NCBI RefSeq assembly: GCF_001636315.1
Contig: NZ_KV440949.1
Location: forward strand, 1,142,203 to 1,206,202
Direction of reading: 5' to 3'
DNA from: Neobacillus mesonae
GTDB lineage: Bacteria; Bacillota; Bacilli; Bacillales; Cytobacillaceae
Length of the DNA: 64,000 nucleotides
Shown: piece after piece, positions 1 through 9,227 of the stretch
Numbering within the stretch: the first letter of the stretch is position 1
How the letters are laid out: the number at the start of each line of letters is the position of its first letter
Position numbers and translations under genes: made by a program
The notes under the pieces: generated by a model
Databases searched by the model: none
What the model was told of the DNA's origin: nothing
The model's input: only the letters and a program-made list of their open reading frames with translations

Positions 1-84
1 CACTTCATATTTCATATCATGCAGCACCTGTGCGAGTGCACTCATTCCTGACCCCTTTATACCTACAAAATGGTAAATAGTCAT
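1..84 (-). CDS. murC: UDP-N-acetylmuramate--L-alanine ligase, N-terminal 28 codons only
   Basis: Only the first 28 codons lie in the window; the rest runs off the left edge. The peptide starts [19 protein letters not shown], which matches the N-terminus of Bacillus MurC, including the glycine-rich turn of its first nucleotide-binding fold (GIKGSGMS, residues 8-15). MurC is the cytoplasmic ligase that adds the first L-alanine to UDP-MurNAc in peptidoglycan synthesis. The ATG at 82-84 follows a TGGAGG ribosome site. Lying next to sftA matches B. subtilis order. The identity rests on this short stretch plus synteny. Confidence 0.88.
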   Translation of the reverse strand, partial: MTIYHFVGIKGSGMSALAQVLHDMKYEV

Positions 85-106
85 AGATGAACCTCCAACC
101 AACGTA

Positions 107-123
107 ATACTGTAAAACAGTAT
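107..123. promoter_or_regulatory. Perfect 17-bp palindrome in the murC leader
   Basis: ATACTGT-AAA-ACAGTAT is an exact inverted repeat with 7-bp arms. It lies 23 bp upstream of the murC ATG and downstream of the proposed promoter, so it would fall in the 5' untranslated region. It could be an operator or a small RNA hairpin. I do not recognise the binding protein. Confidence 0.4.
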
Positions 124-203
124 ATGACATTTGTCTGTATTTGCTAATAATCAAAAGCTTAGCTTTAGAAGCGTCAATTCGCTTCACCAAATTACATTTT
201 AAT

Positions 204-212
204 ATTATAACA
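204..212 (-). promoter_or_regulatory. Extended -10 promoter for murC
   Basis: Read on the minus strand the site is TGTTATAAT, a consensus TATAAT preceded by TG-N (extended -10). No good -35 is visible, which is common for extended -10 promoters. It lies about 120 bp before the murC ATG. The rest of the 85-311 gap holds no convincing gene; a GAAGCG/CGCTTC inverted repeat at 168-185 may belong to the 3' end of the sftA transcript. Confidence 0.5.
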
Positions 213-311
213 CTGTTTATTTATAAAAACTATTTTATAACTCAGGCTTAAAAGAATAATGGTCTAATTTACTATTATTATTTGTCCTTCTTGATAAAGC
301 ATACTAACCGT

Positions 312-2684
312 TTACATATTATAGCTGTCCTCTTGGATGGCCTCCAAGTCAGCCTCCGAAATCAATACTTCACGTGGCTTGCTGCCATTAGCACTTGTAA
401 TATAGCCGTTTTTCTCTAACATATCCATCAGTCTGGCCGCACGGTTATAACCGATTTTAAAACGGCGTTGCAGGCTTGATGTAGATGCTGCTCCCTGATC
501 AATAATAAACTCACAAGCCTCAAAAAACAGCTCATCTTCACCTTCGGAAACCTGCGCCTTTTTTAACAGCTCTTCCTGCTCAAATAAATAATCAGGTTCC
601 CGCTGCTCTCTAACGTGACCAACAACAAGATCAATCTCTTCATCAGATACAAATGTTCCTTGCAGGCGGACAGGCTTTGAAGAGCCATTTTCTAAAAACA
701 GCATATCACCGCGTCCTAATAGCTTTTCCGCGCCGCTAATATCAATTATGGTACGAGAATCAACTTGTGATGATACTGAAAAAGCAATCCTTGTTGGGAT
801 ATTGGCCTTGATTAACCCGGTTATAACATCAACCGACGGCCTTTGCGTCGCGATGATTAAGTGTATGCCGCATGCTCTTGCCTTTTGAGCAATCCGGCAT
901 ATCGCTTCCTCTACATCTGCGGGCGACATCATCATGAGATCGGCCAACTCATCAATTATAATGACAATAAAAGGCAGTTTATCTGAATATTGCTTATGCT
1001 CCATGGCCAAGTCATTAAACCGATTAATGTCTCGTACTCCTGTATGGGCAAATAATTCATAGCGCCTTTCCATCTCGTCCACAGCCCATTTTAACGCGGC
1101 TGTAGCAGCCTTCACATCCGTAATAACCGGACTGACAAGATGTGGAATCCGATTATAAGGGGCAAGTTCAACCATTTTAGGGTCAATCAGCAAAAGACGT
1201 AAATCCTCTGGTGTCGCCTTATACAACAAACTAATTAAAATGGAGTTCACACATACACTTTTCCCCGATCCAGTCGCTCCTGCAATCAGCCCATGCGGCA
1301 TCTTTTTCAAATCGGTAACGATTGGTTTGCCAGCAATATCAAGACCAAGAACAGCGGTTAACTTTGATTCAGATTCATCGAAAATGTCGGTTTGAATGAT
1401 TTCGCTAATACAGACCGGTCTTGATGCTTGATTAGGCACCTCAATCCCAATCGTATGTTTGCCTGGAATTGGTGCTTCAATCCGAATATCTCTTGCTGCC
1501 AAACTAAGTTTAATATCATCGCTTAAGTTCGTGATCTTATTCACCTTGACTCCCGGTTCAGGCTGTACTTCAAAACGGGTAACCGAGGGACCTTGAGTAA
1601 CATTAACAACGCCTGCACTGACATTAAAGTTTTGCAATGTTTGATTAAGCAGTTCCTCCTGTCCAGAGAGCCACTCTGTATCCTTCCCTTTCGCAACCGG
1701 TGGATTTAACAAACTATAGGATGGGAATTGGTATTGCCCTCTTTCATTTGAATGTACAGCTAAAGCTGGGTGCTGCTTAAACTGGGGTCTTGTTTCTTGA
1801 ACAGCTACTGTTCTTTGTACCGCAGCTGCTTCCTGCACCGTTTTCACTTGTTCTGGTTCTCGTTCGGTCATATTCGGTCTTACATTTGTCTGCTGCCGTA
1901 ATTCCCATTTTTCCTTATCCTGTTTTAACATCATGACATTAAAAGGCAAATGTGATCTTTCTGACCTTGCTGATTTTCTCTTCTCTACATTTTCTTCTTT
2001 TAAAAATGATGGTTCCACCGCATCTTCATTTGGTGATTCAACAGCTGATTTTTCTGTTTCACTGTACAATACGGGCTCGTCATATGTATTTTCTTCCTCA
2101 TAATCCTTTTCAGCCCGCTCAACAATCTTATTTATGATTGCTGGAGGTTCCTCATTTTGTTTCACAACGGCAACAGCAGCTTCTTGTCCAGCTTCCTGAA
2201 GAATGACTGAAGCTGTTTCTTCTATGATTTCTTCTTCTAATTCAGCCTCTGGTTGTAAAAAATGACTTAACTCATGTTCAATAATGGAAGCAGGAGCAGA
2301 CTTACGCGGCCGATTAAACCCAAATACCGGAGAAGGAATTTCAGTTGGGTGAAATGGACCGCGCGGTTTAGATTGCGGCTCGGTTTTCGGTTTTGGCAAT
2401 TCTTTTTTTTCAGCAGGCTTTTTTGGCTTTTCAGGGCTGCTGGCTTCAATGGAGCTCGTTTTTCGATCTTTCGTTCTTTCTCTAGTTGATTTACCAATAA
2501 TCAACGAAGAGGAAGGAGCTCCTTTTGGATATTGATAGGAAACTTTAACATCGACTTCTTTTATACTTTCATAATTGACAGGCGGTGAAAGATCTCCCGT
2601 CTTATCATTATGAAAAAAGGACTTGTCAAATTCATCTTCTTCATCTTTTTTAAATTTTTGAAACAAGTTTTGGATCCAGCTCAA
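312..2684 (-). CDS. sftA: SftA, FtsK/SpoIIIE-type DNA translocase
   Basis: Soluble FtsK-family motor that in B. subtilis (SftA/YtpS) localises to the division septum and moves chromosome DNA out of the closing septum. The TTG at 2684 is chosen as start because it follows an AGAGTG ribosome-like site and gives MSWIQNLFQKF, matching the family N-terminus; no transmembrane segments precede the motor. Residues about 30-330 form a charged, low-complexity linker. The motor domain then carries Walker A GATGSGKS (about 464-471) and Walker B IIIDELADL (about 572-580). The C-terminal 65 residues form a winged-helix gamma domain (SLQRRFKIGYNRAARLMD). The length of 790 aa is longer than usual, mainly in the linker. 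It is probably monocistronic. Confidence 0.93.
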   Translation of the reverse strand: MSWIQNLFQKFKKDEEDEFDKSFFHNDKTGDLSPPVNYESIKEVDVKVSYQYPKGAPSSSLIIGKSTRERTKDRKTSSIEASSPEKPKKPAEKKELPKPKTEPQSKPRGPFHPTEIPSPVFGFNRPRKSAPASIIEHELSHFLQPEAELEEEIIEETASVILQEAGQEAAVAVVKQNEEPPAIINKIVERAEKDYEEENTYDEPVLYSETEKSAVESPNEDAVEPSFLKEENVEKRKSARSERSHLPFNVMMLKQDKEKWELRQQTNVRPNMTEREPEQVKTVQEAAAVQRTVAVQETRPQFKQHPALAVHSNERGQYQFPSYSLLNPPVAKGKDTEWLSGQEELLNQTLQNFNVSAGVVNVTQGPSVTRFEVQPEPGVKVNKITNLSDDIKLSLAARDIRIEAPIPGKHTIGIEVPNQASRPVCISEIIQTDIFDESESKLTAVLGLDIAGKPIVTDLKKMPHGLIAGATGSGKSVCVNSILISLLYKATPEDLRLLLIDPKMVELAPYNRIPHLVSPVITDVKAATAALKWAVDEMERRYELFAHTGVRDINRFNDLAMEHKQYSDKLPFIVIIIDELADLMMMSPADVEEAICRIAQKARACGIHLIIATQRPSVDVITGLIKANIPTRIAFSVSSQVDSRTIIDISGAEKLLGRGDMLFLENGSSKPVRLQGTFVSDEEIDLVVGHVREQREPDYLFEQEELLKKAQVSEGEDELFFEACEFIIDQGAASTSSLQRRFKIGYNRAARLMDMLEKNGYITSANGSKPREVLISEADLEAIQEDSYNM

Positions 2685-2810
2685 AACTATCACTCTTTCT
2701 ACTTCATCTATCATTCTATTTTATCAGTAATTAAAATTTTTTCGACACAATTCTGTGGAATTAGTCAAATTCTATTCCGGTTTGGATGATACCGGAAAAA
2801 GTCGATGTAA

Positions 2811-2834
2811 AAAGGACCAATGAAATGGTCCCTT
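2811..2834 (-). terminator. Intrinsic terminator downstream of ytpQ
   Basis: On the minus strand GGACCA-N6-TGGTCC is followed by TTTTTAC, directly after the ytpQ stop. A second inverted repeat, TTCCGGT/ACCGGAA, sits at 2775-2797. Confidence 0.75.
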
Positions 2835-2845
2835 CTCCCAATGTG

Positions 2846-3640
2846 TTATTTATTTTTCCCAAGGATAAAAATCGGTTCCAATTCGCCATTTTCATAATAA
2901 AATGAGAGGGCTGTGATTGGCACCCGGCCGCCTGCGAAAAAGCTCATTGTCATTTGGGCCAATACATCATAGCCGCGGTCATTGCGAATATCCGCAATGA
3001 TTAATACATCTTGATGCGGAACTGCGACAACCATTGTTCCGGTAATTTGCTTCTCAACTTCATTTAAGAATCCTTTATTCAAAATCCGGCTTGCGTCATA
3101 TCCGTCATTGGTATTTAGAAAATAAAAGAAATTGCCGGCAACTTGATCTTCCTTTACTGGTGTTGATAATGAACGCACATTAAATAAAGCGATTTCCCTG
3201 ATTCGATTAGGGTCCCAGCCTTCCTTTTCCATTATCTTCAAGTCAATTAGGCGATATGTTTTCCCCATATCGAAAGCATAATAGATTTTTGTTTCAGCTG
3301 TATGTTCATCTATTAAAAAAGGGACCCCCTCTTCCGCTTCCGCGGGGAATGAGGCAGAGCGAATAACAGGAAAAATTCTTTTTTCATGGTCGCTTAGTTG
3401 AATGGGGCTCTCCATTGCCTTAAGTCCCTCTTCTACATAATAAACCACTTCATCAATCGCCGTATCTTTTTCATTATGCCATTTGGCAACAATTCCACCA
3501 AGGGAAAGTGTGATCCCTTTTCCGACTTTTTTACTTTCAATTCGCAGCTGGTCTTTTTCGCGGTCATATGTAATGATGCGGTCGCCCCGGCCTAAGCGGG
3601 ACTCTAATTCACGTTTCATTTTAATACTATCCATCTTCAT
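2846..3640 (-). CDS. ytpQ: YtpQ, DUF1444 (UPF0354) family protein
   Basis: A 264-aa soluble protein of the DUF1444 family, conserved next to thioredoxin-like ytpP in bacilli. The biochemical role is unknown. The start is set at ATG 3640 because GGAGGGGG precedes it and it gives [12 protein letters not shown], typical for the family; an upstream in-frame extension would have no ribosome site. There is no signal peptide or membrane segment. It follows ytpP on the same strand, but a hairpin lies between them, so co-transcription may be partial. The family name is a recognition call; no catalytic motif is visible. Confidence 0.85.
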   Translation of the reverse strand: MKMDSIKMKRELESRLGRGDRIITYDREKDQLRIESKKVGKGITLSLGGIVAKWHNEKDTAIDEVVYYVEEGLKAMESPIQLSDHEKRIFPVIRSASFPAEAEEGVPFLIDEHTAETKIYYAFDMGKTYRLIDLKIMEKEGWDPNRIREIALFNVRSLSTPVKEDQVAGNFFYFLNTNDGYDASRILNKGFLNEVEKQITGTMVVAVPHQDVLIIADIRNDRGYDVLAQMTMSFFAGGRVPITALSFYYENGELEPIFILGKNK

Positions 3641-3691
3641 CGTTGTTCCCCCTCCATTAACAGGAGCCGTTTCCCCTATTTTACATGAAGA

Positions 3692-3719
3692 AACCTCCTT
3701 CTCCAAGCGAAGGAGGTGA
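3692..3719 (-). terminator. Hairpin between ytpP and ytpQ
   Basis: CCTCCTTC and GAAGGAGG pair across a short loop just after the ytpP stop, followed on the minus strand by TTTCTTC. It may be a weak terminator or attenuator. One arm contains a GGAGG that could otherwise act as a stray ribosome site. Confidence 0.5.
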
Positions 3720-3724
3720 AGATA

Positions 3725-4039
3725 TTATTTTAAACCTTTAATAAAGGTTTCAATTTCTTCTTTTGTTTTTCTATCCTTACTGACAAATCTTCCAAGTTCT
3801 TTGCCATTTTCAAAGGCGATAAAGCTTGGGATGCCAAATACATCAAGCTGCTGGCATAAATCGATAAAGTCGTCACGGTCAACATGAATAAATGTATACT
3901 CAGAGAAGTTTGCTTCTATTTCTGGTAATACTGGTTCTATGACGCGGCAATCTGGACACCAGCCGGCAGAAAACATAAAAATAGTTTTTCCTTGATCGCG
4001 AAGCTGTTCAAATTGCTCCATCGTTTCTAAATGTTTCAT
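3725..4039 (-). CDS. ytpP: YtpP, thioredoxin-like protein
   Basis: A 104-aa single-domain thioredoxin fold with the active-site motif WCPDC (W27, C28, C31) instead of the classical WCGPC, followed by the conserved cis-proline region (FGIPSFIAFENGKELGRF). It is cytoplasmic with no signal peptide. The motif fits a thiol-disulfide oxidoreductase. In bacilli it is a conserved thioredoxin-like protein next to ytpQ, and substrates are not evident from sequence. The start ATG follows GGAGGCGTTGGAAAA. Length is normal. Confidence 0.9.
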   Translation of the reverse strand: MKHLETMEQFEQLRDQGKTIFMFSAGWCPDCRVIEPVLPEIEANFSEYTFIHVDRDDFIDLCQQLDVFGIPSFIAFENGKELGRFVSKDRKTKEEIETFIKGLK

Positions 4040-4123
4040 TTTTCCAACGCCTCCGTTTGCCCTAATGTTATTTAAGAATCCTTCACATCATAGCAGTTAG
4101 ATTATCTGCTAGTCCAACAGAAA

Positions 4124-4191
4124 GCACTATGTAAATTTCCGCTCTAGGCGCTTCGCTTTCCGTTGGCGTTGCGCTATATCCAAAATAGTGC
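4124..4191. repeat. Imperfect palindromic intergenic element
   Basis: GCACTAT at 4124-4130 and ATAGTGC at 4185-4191 flank a core containing TTTCCGCTCTAGGCGCTTCG and CGCTTTCCG. The core resembles a dispersed Bacillaceae intergenic motif (CCGCT..AGGCGCTCGCTTTCCGCGG), from memory. Only one copy is present in this window. Confidence 0.4.
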
Positions 4192-4223
4192 AGTCACTGG
4201 TCTCTTTTCAAAACTGCTGTGAT

Positions 4224-4745
4224 TCATTTTACACTTATTTTTTGTTGGTATGTGTATTGGCCGATTAAGAGGTTCATTACATGGGTGAACATCTCCGCTC
4301 GGTTAACCATGCAATTGGTAAACACACCAATTGCTCCTTCTTGCTTGCTGACATTTTTCTTTTTCGCATATTCTTCCATAACCGGACCTAGTTCTTCTCC
4401 AGCGCGGAGCCTTGCTGCTACTTCCTCGGGAAGCAAAATTCGGGAACCACCCGCAATGATTGGCTCCATTCCTTTCGCCGCCAAAGCTCCCCAGTTACAT
4501 ATGAACAGTCCTTGGCTTGTTTCCTGGACACCGCCCTCTAGGCCAATGCCAATGTCGCCATTTCCTTCTCGAAGGGCCCCTGCCGCCCGATTAATCGCCC
4601 CTTTAATCGTTTCCTCGTCTGAAAAAGGCTGACCGCTGACACCTGATGGAATATCAAGTGAACTAAATTCGATCTGTTGCTCGCTAAAGCTATTTTTAAC
4701 AGCTGCAATTTTAGCAGGATTTTTCGACCCTATGATCACTTTCAT
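4224..4745 (-). CDS. Inosine/xanthosine triphosphatase-like protein (DUF84 family)
   Basis: A 173-aa protein beginning MKVIIGSKNPAKIAAVKNSF, the signature N-terminus of the DUF84/YjjX family. These enzymes hydrolyse non-canonical purine nucleoside triphosphates (ITP, XTP) and so clean the nucleotide pool. Further family features are the GVSGQPFSDEETIKGAINRA segment (about 39-58) and GIGLEGG (about 66-72). No membrane segment is present. It lies between ytpP and the M42 peptidase on the same strand. The ATG follows AAAGGAGAGG. Activity is inferred from the family. Confidence 0.85.
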   Translation of the reverse strand: MKVIIGSKNPAKIAAVKNSFSEQQIEFSSLDIPSGVSGQPFSDEETIKGAINRAAGALREGNGDIGIGLEGGVQETSQGLFICNWGALAAKGMEPIIAGGSRILLPEEVAARLRAGEELGPVMEEYAKKKNVSKQEGAIGVFTNCMVNRAEMFTHVMNLLIGQYTYQQKISVK

Positions 4746-4814
4746 TGCTGCATACCTCTCCTTTTATCACAAAAGGAGGCGGATCTTAAAGAAACGCCCC
4801 CATTAAAATTAAGA

Positions 4815-5888
4815 TTAACTATTTGCTTTAATCGTATCCACAGTTGTTTTATCACAGGATTTAACTAATTTCACCAATAGCTCTTTAGCAGCCGCATAAT
4901 CATCCACATGAATTATGGAGGCATGTGTATGAATGTAACGCGAACAAATTCCTATTACCGCACTTGGAATTCCTTCATTTAATTGATGGATACGGCCGGC
5001 ATCCGTTCCTCCCTGTGAAATGAAATATTGATATGGAATATTGTTTGTTTCCGCAGTATCCAGGACAAACTCCCTCATTCCACGATGTGTGACCATTGAA
5101 CGGTCAAGAATCCGAAGCAAGGTCCCCTTCCCTAATTGGCCAAATTCAGATTTATCTCCGCTTGCATCATTGGCAGGAGAAGCATCAAGGGCAAAAAAGA
5201 GATCGGGCTTAATCATATTTGCCGCCGTTTGCGCGCCGCGAAGCCCTACTTCCTCTTGCACGGTCGCTCCGGAATATAGGATGTTCGGTAAAGTTGCATC
5301 CTTTACTTCCTGCAGCAATTCAATCGCTAAGCCGCAGCCATAGCGGTTATCCCAAGCCTTTGCTAAAACCTTCTTCTCATTTGCCATCAGAGTAAATGGA
5401 CAGATTGGCAGAATCGCCTGTCCCGGCTTGATCCCCATTCTTTCGGCATCGGCCCGGTCATCAGCCCCCACATCAATCAGCATATTTTTTTGTTCCATCG
5501 GTTTATTTTTCTTAGACTCATCTAACAAATGCGGTGGAATTGAGCCGATCACCCCAATTATTGGCCCGTTGGTTGTCATGACTTGAACTCTTTGCGCTAA
5601 AAGTACCTGGCTCCACCAGCCGCCAAGCGGTTGAAATCGAAGCATCCCGTTATCTGTAATAGCAGTTACCATAAAACCAACTTCATCCATATGACCTGCA
5701 ACCATAATCGTTGGACCACTTTCATTGCCTTTTTTGATACCAAAAATACTTCCTAGTTTATCTTGGACAATTTCATCAGCATATGGTGTCAGCTGCTCTC
5801 TCATAAATTTACGGACTGCATGCTCATTTCCTGGTGCCCCAGGAAGCTCTGTTAACGTTTGAAAAAGCTTTAACGTTTGTTCATTCAT
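4815..5888 (-). CDS. ytoP: M42 family metallopeptidase (YtoP-like glutamyl aminopeptidase)
   Basis: A 357-aa di-metal aminopeptidase of family M42, normally a large cytoplasmic oligomer trimming N-terminal residues. Visible motifs: GHMDEVG (about residue 65, metal His and catalytic Asp), AWDNRYGCG (about 178, bridging Asp), [10 protein letters not shown] (about 210, catalytic Glu pair), ALDASPA (about 232, metal Asp) and HTHASI (about 321, metal His). All expected ligands are present, so it should be active. The start follows AAAGGAG. It lies between the DUF84 gene and divergently transcribed ytzB. Confidence 0.92.
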   Translation of the reverse strand: MNEQTLKLFQTLTELPGAPGNEHAVRKFMREQLTPYADEIVQDKLGSIFGIKKGNESGPTIMVAGHMDEVGFMVTAITDNGMLRFQPLGGWWSQVLLAQRVQVMTTNGPIIGVIGSIPPHLLDESKKNKPMEQKNMLIDVGADDRADAERMGIKPGQAILPICPFTLMANEKKVLAKAWDNRYGCGLAIELLQEVKDATLPNILYSGATVQEEVGLRGAQTAANMIKPDLFFALDASPANDASGDKSEFGQLGKGTLLRILDRSMVTHRGMREFVLDTAETNNIPYQYFISQGGTDAGRIHQLNEGIPSAVIGICSRYIHTHASIIHVDDYAAAKELLVKLVKSCDKTTVDTIKANS

Positions 5889-6076
5889 GACCTAAAACTC
5901 CTTTTTGATTGAACTAAATAATTATGTATACATCTTATTTTACAGAATTAATGTTTTACATACCAATAATTCATTTTCAATAATTGTAATATTACCTTCT
6001 TACTACTAAATACGATATACTGAAGAGAGAATACAATATGTAATCTTTTCCATATTGATGTTGGAGGTCCTGCTAA

Positions 6077-6397
6077 ATGAACTGGAAGTCGTTTATCGTA
6101 GGTGCCGCAGTTGGAATTCTCAGCGGTTATGCCACACGTGAAATTATCTTAAAAAAATCAAAGGTTTCACCTGAAAAGGTATTGGAAAACGTTAAAAAAC
6201 AATTTACTCAAACTGGACCTATTACGGGTTCCTGGATTCATATGGCCGCAGAACCGTATGAAAAACACGATATTCATTATCAGGTGTACAAGGGCGGAAT
6301 ATCAAAGAACATTGACGGGGTTAACGAGCAATACGAATTTACCGCCGATGCTTCCACCGGAACCCTGATTGATGTCCAACGTTTATCGGCATCATAG
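6077..6397 (+). CDS. ytzB: YtzB, small membrane-anchored PepSY-domain protein
   Basis: A 106-aa protein with an N-terminal hydrophobic segment (about residues 5-20, FIVGAAVGILSGYA) followed by an extracytoplasmic PepSY-like region ending in YEFTADASTGTLIDVQRL. PepSY domains are often linked to peptidase inhibition or propeptide function; the target here is unknown. The start follows TTGGAGGTCC. It is divergent from ytoP and convergent with ytnP, as in B. subtilis. Confidence 0.85.
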   Translation: MNWKSFIVGAAVGILSGYATREIILKKSKVSPEKVLENVKKQFTQTGPITGSWIHMAAEPYEKHDIHYQVYKGGISKNIDGVNEQYEFTADASTGTLIDVQRLSAS

Positions 6398-6410
6398 GAT
6401 AAAATGGAAA

Positions 6411-6454
6411 AGGGTGTCAGGCACCGCTACAATAGTGGCGTCTGACACCTTTTC
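6411..6454. terminator. Bidirectional terminator built from a GGTGTCAGGCACC repeat
   Basis: GGTGTCAGGCACC at 6413-6425 pairs imperfectly with GGCGTCTGACACC at 6437-6449, flanked by AAAAG and CTTTT. It separates convergent ytzB and ytnP. The same repeat core recurs at 28423-28465 and 31519-31531. Confidence 0.75.
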
Positions 6455-6459
6455 TTATG

Positions 6460-7299
6460 CTATTTCGATCGCTTAATACACTCAATAATCTGCCCATCTT
6501 CTCCCCATTTAACTGCCCTATACACAGCATCATGATAAAAAGTAAACCAGGCATTTTTCTCCATAGCGTATGGCTGCCACTTTCCTTTTGCGGCAATGGA
6601 GTCCATCGGATAATCGTCATAAGCCATCACCCATAAGACATTTTGATGGGCATGTGTAGCCAAAATATCCGCCATATGAATCGCCATTTCACCGCCATCT
6701 TCAATAATAATGATGGAATGGCCATTGCTATGGCCGCCTGTATGAACCATGGTAATCGGGCCTAAACTCCAAGTTTCATCAAATGGCTCGACCTGTGTTT
6801 CAATCACTTCCCAGTTTTCTTTCCAATATGTACTCTTTGACCGAATATTAGGATTTCGCATTTCATCCCACTCAATTTGCGATGTAATGATTTTCGCATT
6901 CGGGAATACCGATACATACTCACCGTTTACAGGCTTTGTCAACCCACAGGCGTGATCAAAATGCAGATGGGTCATTAAAACATAATCAATTTTCGTTGCA
7001 TCAAGTCCTAAGCTTTCTAATGAAGTATCCAGCTCCGATTCCTTTGTTACCCCGAAATTCCGGATTTGTTTTTCAGTTAACTTTCCATTCCCCAGTCCTG
7101 ATTCAATTAAAATATTTTTTCCGTCAACTTGAATCAGGATAGGATCAGTCGGCAGCTCAATTTGATTTTTTTCATTTGCCCGGTATTTTCTTGACCAAAG
7201 CGCTTTTGGAACTACTCCAAACATTGCACCGCCATCTAAATTGGTTACCCCGCCGGACAACCATGTAAGGGAGACGCTCCCTATCTTCAATGTATCCAT
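6460..7299 (-). CDS. ytnP: YtnP, metallo-beta-lactamase-fold lactonase-like hydrolase
   Basis: A 279-aa MBL-fold enzyme. YtnP homologues are reported as quorum-quenching lactonases. The zinc motif HLHFDH is at about residues 109-114, with a later GGHSNGHS and HMADI supplying further ligands. There is no signal peptide. The start is set at ATG 7299, preceded by AAGGAGATGAG; an upstream in-frame extension has no ribosome site. It follows trmB on the same strand, with a terminator between them. The MBL fold is certain; the substrate is family-based inference. Confidence 0.88.
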   Translation of the reverse strand: MDTLKIGSVSLTWLSGGVTNLDGGAMFGVVPKALWSRKYRANEKNQIELPTDPILIQVDGKNILIESGLGNGKLTEKQIRNFGVTKESELDTSLESLGLDATKIDYVLMTHLHFDHACGLTKPVNGEYVSVFPNAKIITSQIEWDEMRNPNIRSKSTYWKENWEVIETQVEPFDETWSLGPITMVHTGGHSNGHSIIIIEDGGEMAIHMADILATHAHQNVLWVMAYDDYPMDSIAAKGKWQPYAMEKNAWFTFYHDAVYRAVKWGEDGQIIECIKRSK

Positions 7300-7353
7300 T
7301 TTCTCATCTCCTTTTTTACAGTTTACCATTGTGCGACAATTAAGAAAAATAAA

Positions 7354-7386
7354 AAAAGACAACCCTATTAAAAAGAGTTGTCTTTT
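7354..7386 (-). terminator. Terminator overlapping the trmB 3' end
   Basis: AAAAGACAAC (7354-7363) and GTTGTCTTTT (7377-7386) form a hairpin; on the minus strand the 3' side runs into TTTTTTTATTTTTC. The stem includes the last trmB codons. Confidence 0.75.
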
Positions 7387-8030
7387 GATTTCGGTTGAAA
7401 TTTTACCTCACAGCGATAAATGCGATTGCCTTGTTCGGAAAATTTCTGTTCGTATTCTGTCATCATATTGCCTTCAAAATCGCTCTTATGAAGATCAAGG
7501 CTGATAAACTTTAATAACATGCCGTAAGCCGAAAAACTCATTAGTGAGTATTCAAATAAGCCTTGATTATCCGTCTTAAAATGAATTTCGCCGCCGTCCA
7601 CCATAATATCCTCATAAAGCTTTAAAAAATCTTTATACGTTAATCTTCTTTTTTCATGACGGGTTTTTGGCCATGGGTCAGAAAAATTCAAATAGACACG
7701 ATGTACATCATTTTTAGTGAAATATTTTGCTAAATCATTCGCATTGACATTCAACAGCTTAAGGTTTGGCAGATCTGCCTCAATTAAGCGATCCAATGCC
7801 GCGACGATGACACTGTCAAACAGCTCGATTCCGATGTAATTAATATCTGGATGAGCTTTTGCCATTTCTGTAATAAATCGGCCTTTTCCTGTTCCTACTT
7901 CAATATGAAGCGGCTGCTGATTACCGAACGCCTCATGCCATTTCCCTTTATAATCTTCCGGATTTGGCACAACATATTGTGGATTTTGCGCTATTTTATC
8001 CTTTGCCCAAGGTTTATTTCTAAGTCTCAT
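7368..8030 (-). CDS. trmB: tRNA (guanine-N7)-methyltransferase TrmB
   Basis: A 220-aa Rossmann methyltransferase that makes m7G46 in the tRNA variable loop using SAM. Motif I is [14 protein letters not shown] (about 46-59). The family-specific loop [15 protein letters not shown] (about 116-130) carries the catalytic Asp. The C-terminal [17 protein letters not shown] matches the family. Length is normal for bacilli. It starts at ATG 8030 after TTAGGAGTGCC and lies upstream of ytnP on the same strand. Confidence 0.95.
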   Translation of the reverse strand: MRLRNKPWAKDKIAQNPQYVVPNPEDYKGKWHEAFGNQQPLHIEVGTGKGRFITEMAKAHPDINYIGIELFDSVIVAALDRLIEADLPNLKLLNVNANDLAKYFTKNDVHRVYLNFSDPWPKTRHEKRRLTYKDFLKLYEDIMVDGGEIHFKTDNQGLFEYSLMSFSAYGMLLKFISLDLHKSDFEGNMMTEYEQKFSEQGNRIYRCEVKFQPKSKDNSF

Positions 8031-8106
8031 ATTGGCACTCCTAATAAATCATTTCGTTTTCGTTCACAACATATCATGAAGCCATTTTTCTTGCAAGTGT
8101 ATAAAC

Positions 8107-8145
8107 AAAAAAAGAATTCACAACCTAAATGTGAATTCTTTTTTT
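8107..8145 (-). terminator. Perfect 15-bp hairpin between trmB and ytzH
   Basis: AAAAAAAGAATTCAC (8107-8121) and GTGAATTCTTTTTTT (8131-8145) are exact complements around a 9-base loop. It can terminate in both directions. Placed here, it most likely ends a ytmP transcript that runs antisense through ytzH. Confidence 0.75.
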
Positions 8146-8171
8146 CATTTCACTTGAAAGGGTGCACCGAT

Positions 8172-8450
8172 ATGCCATTAAGTCATCAAGACCAAGTAAC
8201 ATTACTGAAAGATATATTAAATAATCATCAAACCGATTGCTGCGGGTCAACAGCAGAATGTGAACAACTGGAACGATTAACCAAATCACTGATGGTAAAT
8301 GCGCAGGTCAATCAAAATGTAAAAAACATTTTACAAGATGTTTACTATTACAGCCAGACAGGGGCGCAGACTGCTGATTTAGACCAGCATATTTTATCCA
8401 ACCAAGAAAATTTATCACAATGGGTTAATAATATCGATCAGTTTTCATAA
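8172..8450 (+). CDS. ytzH: YtzH-like small protein
   Basis: A 92-aa hydrophilic protein (MPLSHQDQVTLLKDILNNHQ...) in the position of B. subtilis ytzH between trmB and ytmP. No catalytic motif, signal or membrane segment is present; the CCGSTAEC stretch is the only cysteine cluster. The start is ATG 8172 after GAAAGGGTG; the frame is open further upstream but no other ribosome site is visible. The stop abuts the ytmP stop. Function unknown. Confidence 0.8.
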   Translation: MPLSHQDQVTLLKDILNNHQTDCCGSTAECEQLERLTKSLMVNAQVNQNVKNILQDVYYYSQTGAQTADLDQHILSNQENLSQWVNNIDQFS

Positions 8451-9227
8451 CTAAAGGATTTCATGTAAAAATTGTATCCAATAGTTCATTTCTTCAAAAC
8501 GAGTCTTATTTTTATGAAATTGTATAAATGAAATCGTTTGAAGCACAACATACCATTTCATTCGCAGTCTTAAATTGTCAGTAAGCTCTTCCCCATACAT
8601 TTGCAGCCAATCCTGCCAATTCTTTTCGGGAATGTATAAGTAAAGAAGCATTCCTAAATCAATCGCAGGGTCGGCAATCGAAGCTCCGTCCCAATCAATT
8701 AAGTACAACTGGTTGTCTTCCGTAAGCAGCCAGTTGTTATGATTGACATCACCGTGACAAACAACCTTTTCATCACAATGGACATTTTGAACTTCTTGTT
8801 CCAAGAAATTAAGTGCTTCTTTTACCTCTGGCAAAGAAAGGGTTTCTGTATCAATTTCCCTGATTACCGATTGAAAAAACATTTCGGGATTTAAGGGAGA
8901 TTTCTCTAAGCGGCTGAGCATACCAAGCATCGGCTCTGAACGGTGAATTTTCTTTAATAACCGAGCAACTAACTCTTGGTTCATCTCAGGCGGCTTGAGT
9001 TCCCGTCCTTCAAGCCATTGCTGCGCAGTAATGACATCCCCGTTTTCCAATCTTTTCGTCCAAACAAGCTTTGGGACGATTCCCTCAGCAGACAACACAG
9101 CCAGAAAAGGGGAGGAGTTTCGTTTCAGAAATAGACTTTGATCCTCGTACCTTGCATAAAACGCTTCACCAGTGGCGCCGCCAGCAGGACTTATTTCCCA
9201 CTCTTGTCCTAATATATGTTCCAACAT
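8451..9227 (-). CDS. ytmP: YtmP, choline/aminoglycoside kinase-like phosphotransferase
   Basis: A 258-aa protein of the APH/choline-kinase fold. The catalytic-loop motif HGDVNHNNW (about 157-165) and metal-binding IDWDGASIADP (about 176-186) are intact, so it probably transfers phosphate to a small alcohol or amine. The N-terminal half contains the nucleotide-binding lobe. The physiological substrate is unknown. The ATG follows TTGAAGGTG. It is convergent with ytzH, with no spacer between the two stop codons. Confidence 0.85.
   Translation of the reverse strand: MLEHILGQEWEISPAGGATGEAFYARYEDQSLFLKRNSSPFLAVLSAEGIVPKLVWTKRLENGDVITAQQWLEGRELKPPEMNQELVARLLKKIHRSEPMLGMLSRLEKSPLNPEMFFQSVIREIDTETLSLPEVKEALNFLEQEVQNVHCDEKVVCHGDVNHNNWLLTEDNQLYLIDWDGASIADPAIDLGMLLYLYIPEKNWQDWLQMYGEELTDNLRLRMKWYVVLQTISFIQFHKNKTRFEEMNYWIQFLHEIL

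Noticed and set aside
312..2684. Alternative SpoIIIE identity for the FtsK-family protein
   Set aside because: There are no N-terminal transmembrane helices; the soluble N-terminus MSWIQ and the murC neighbour fit SftA.
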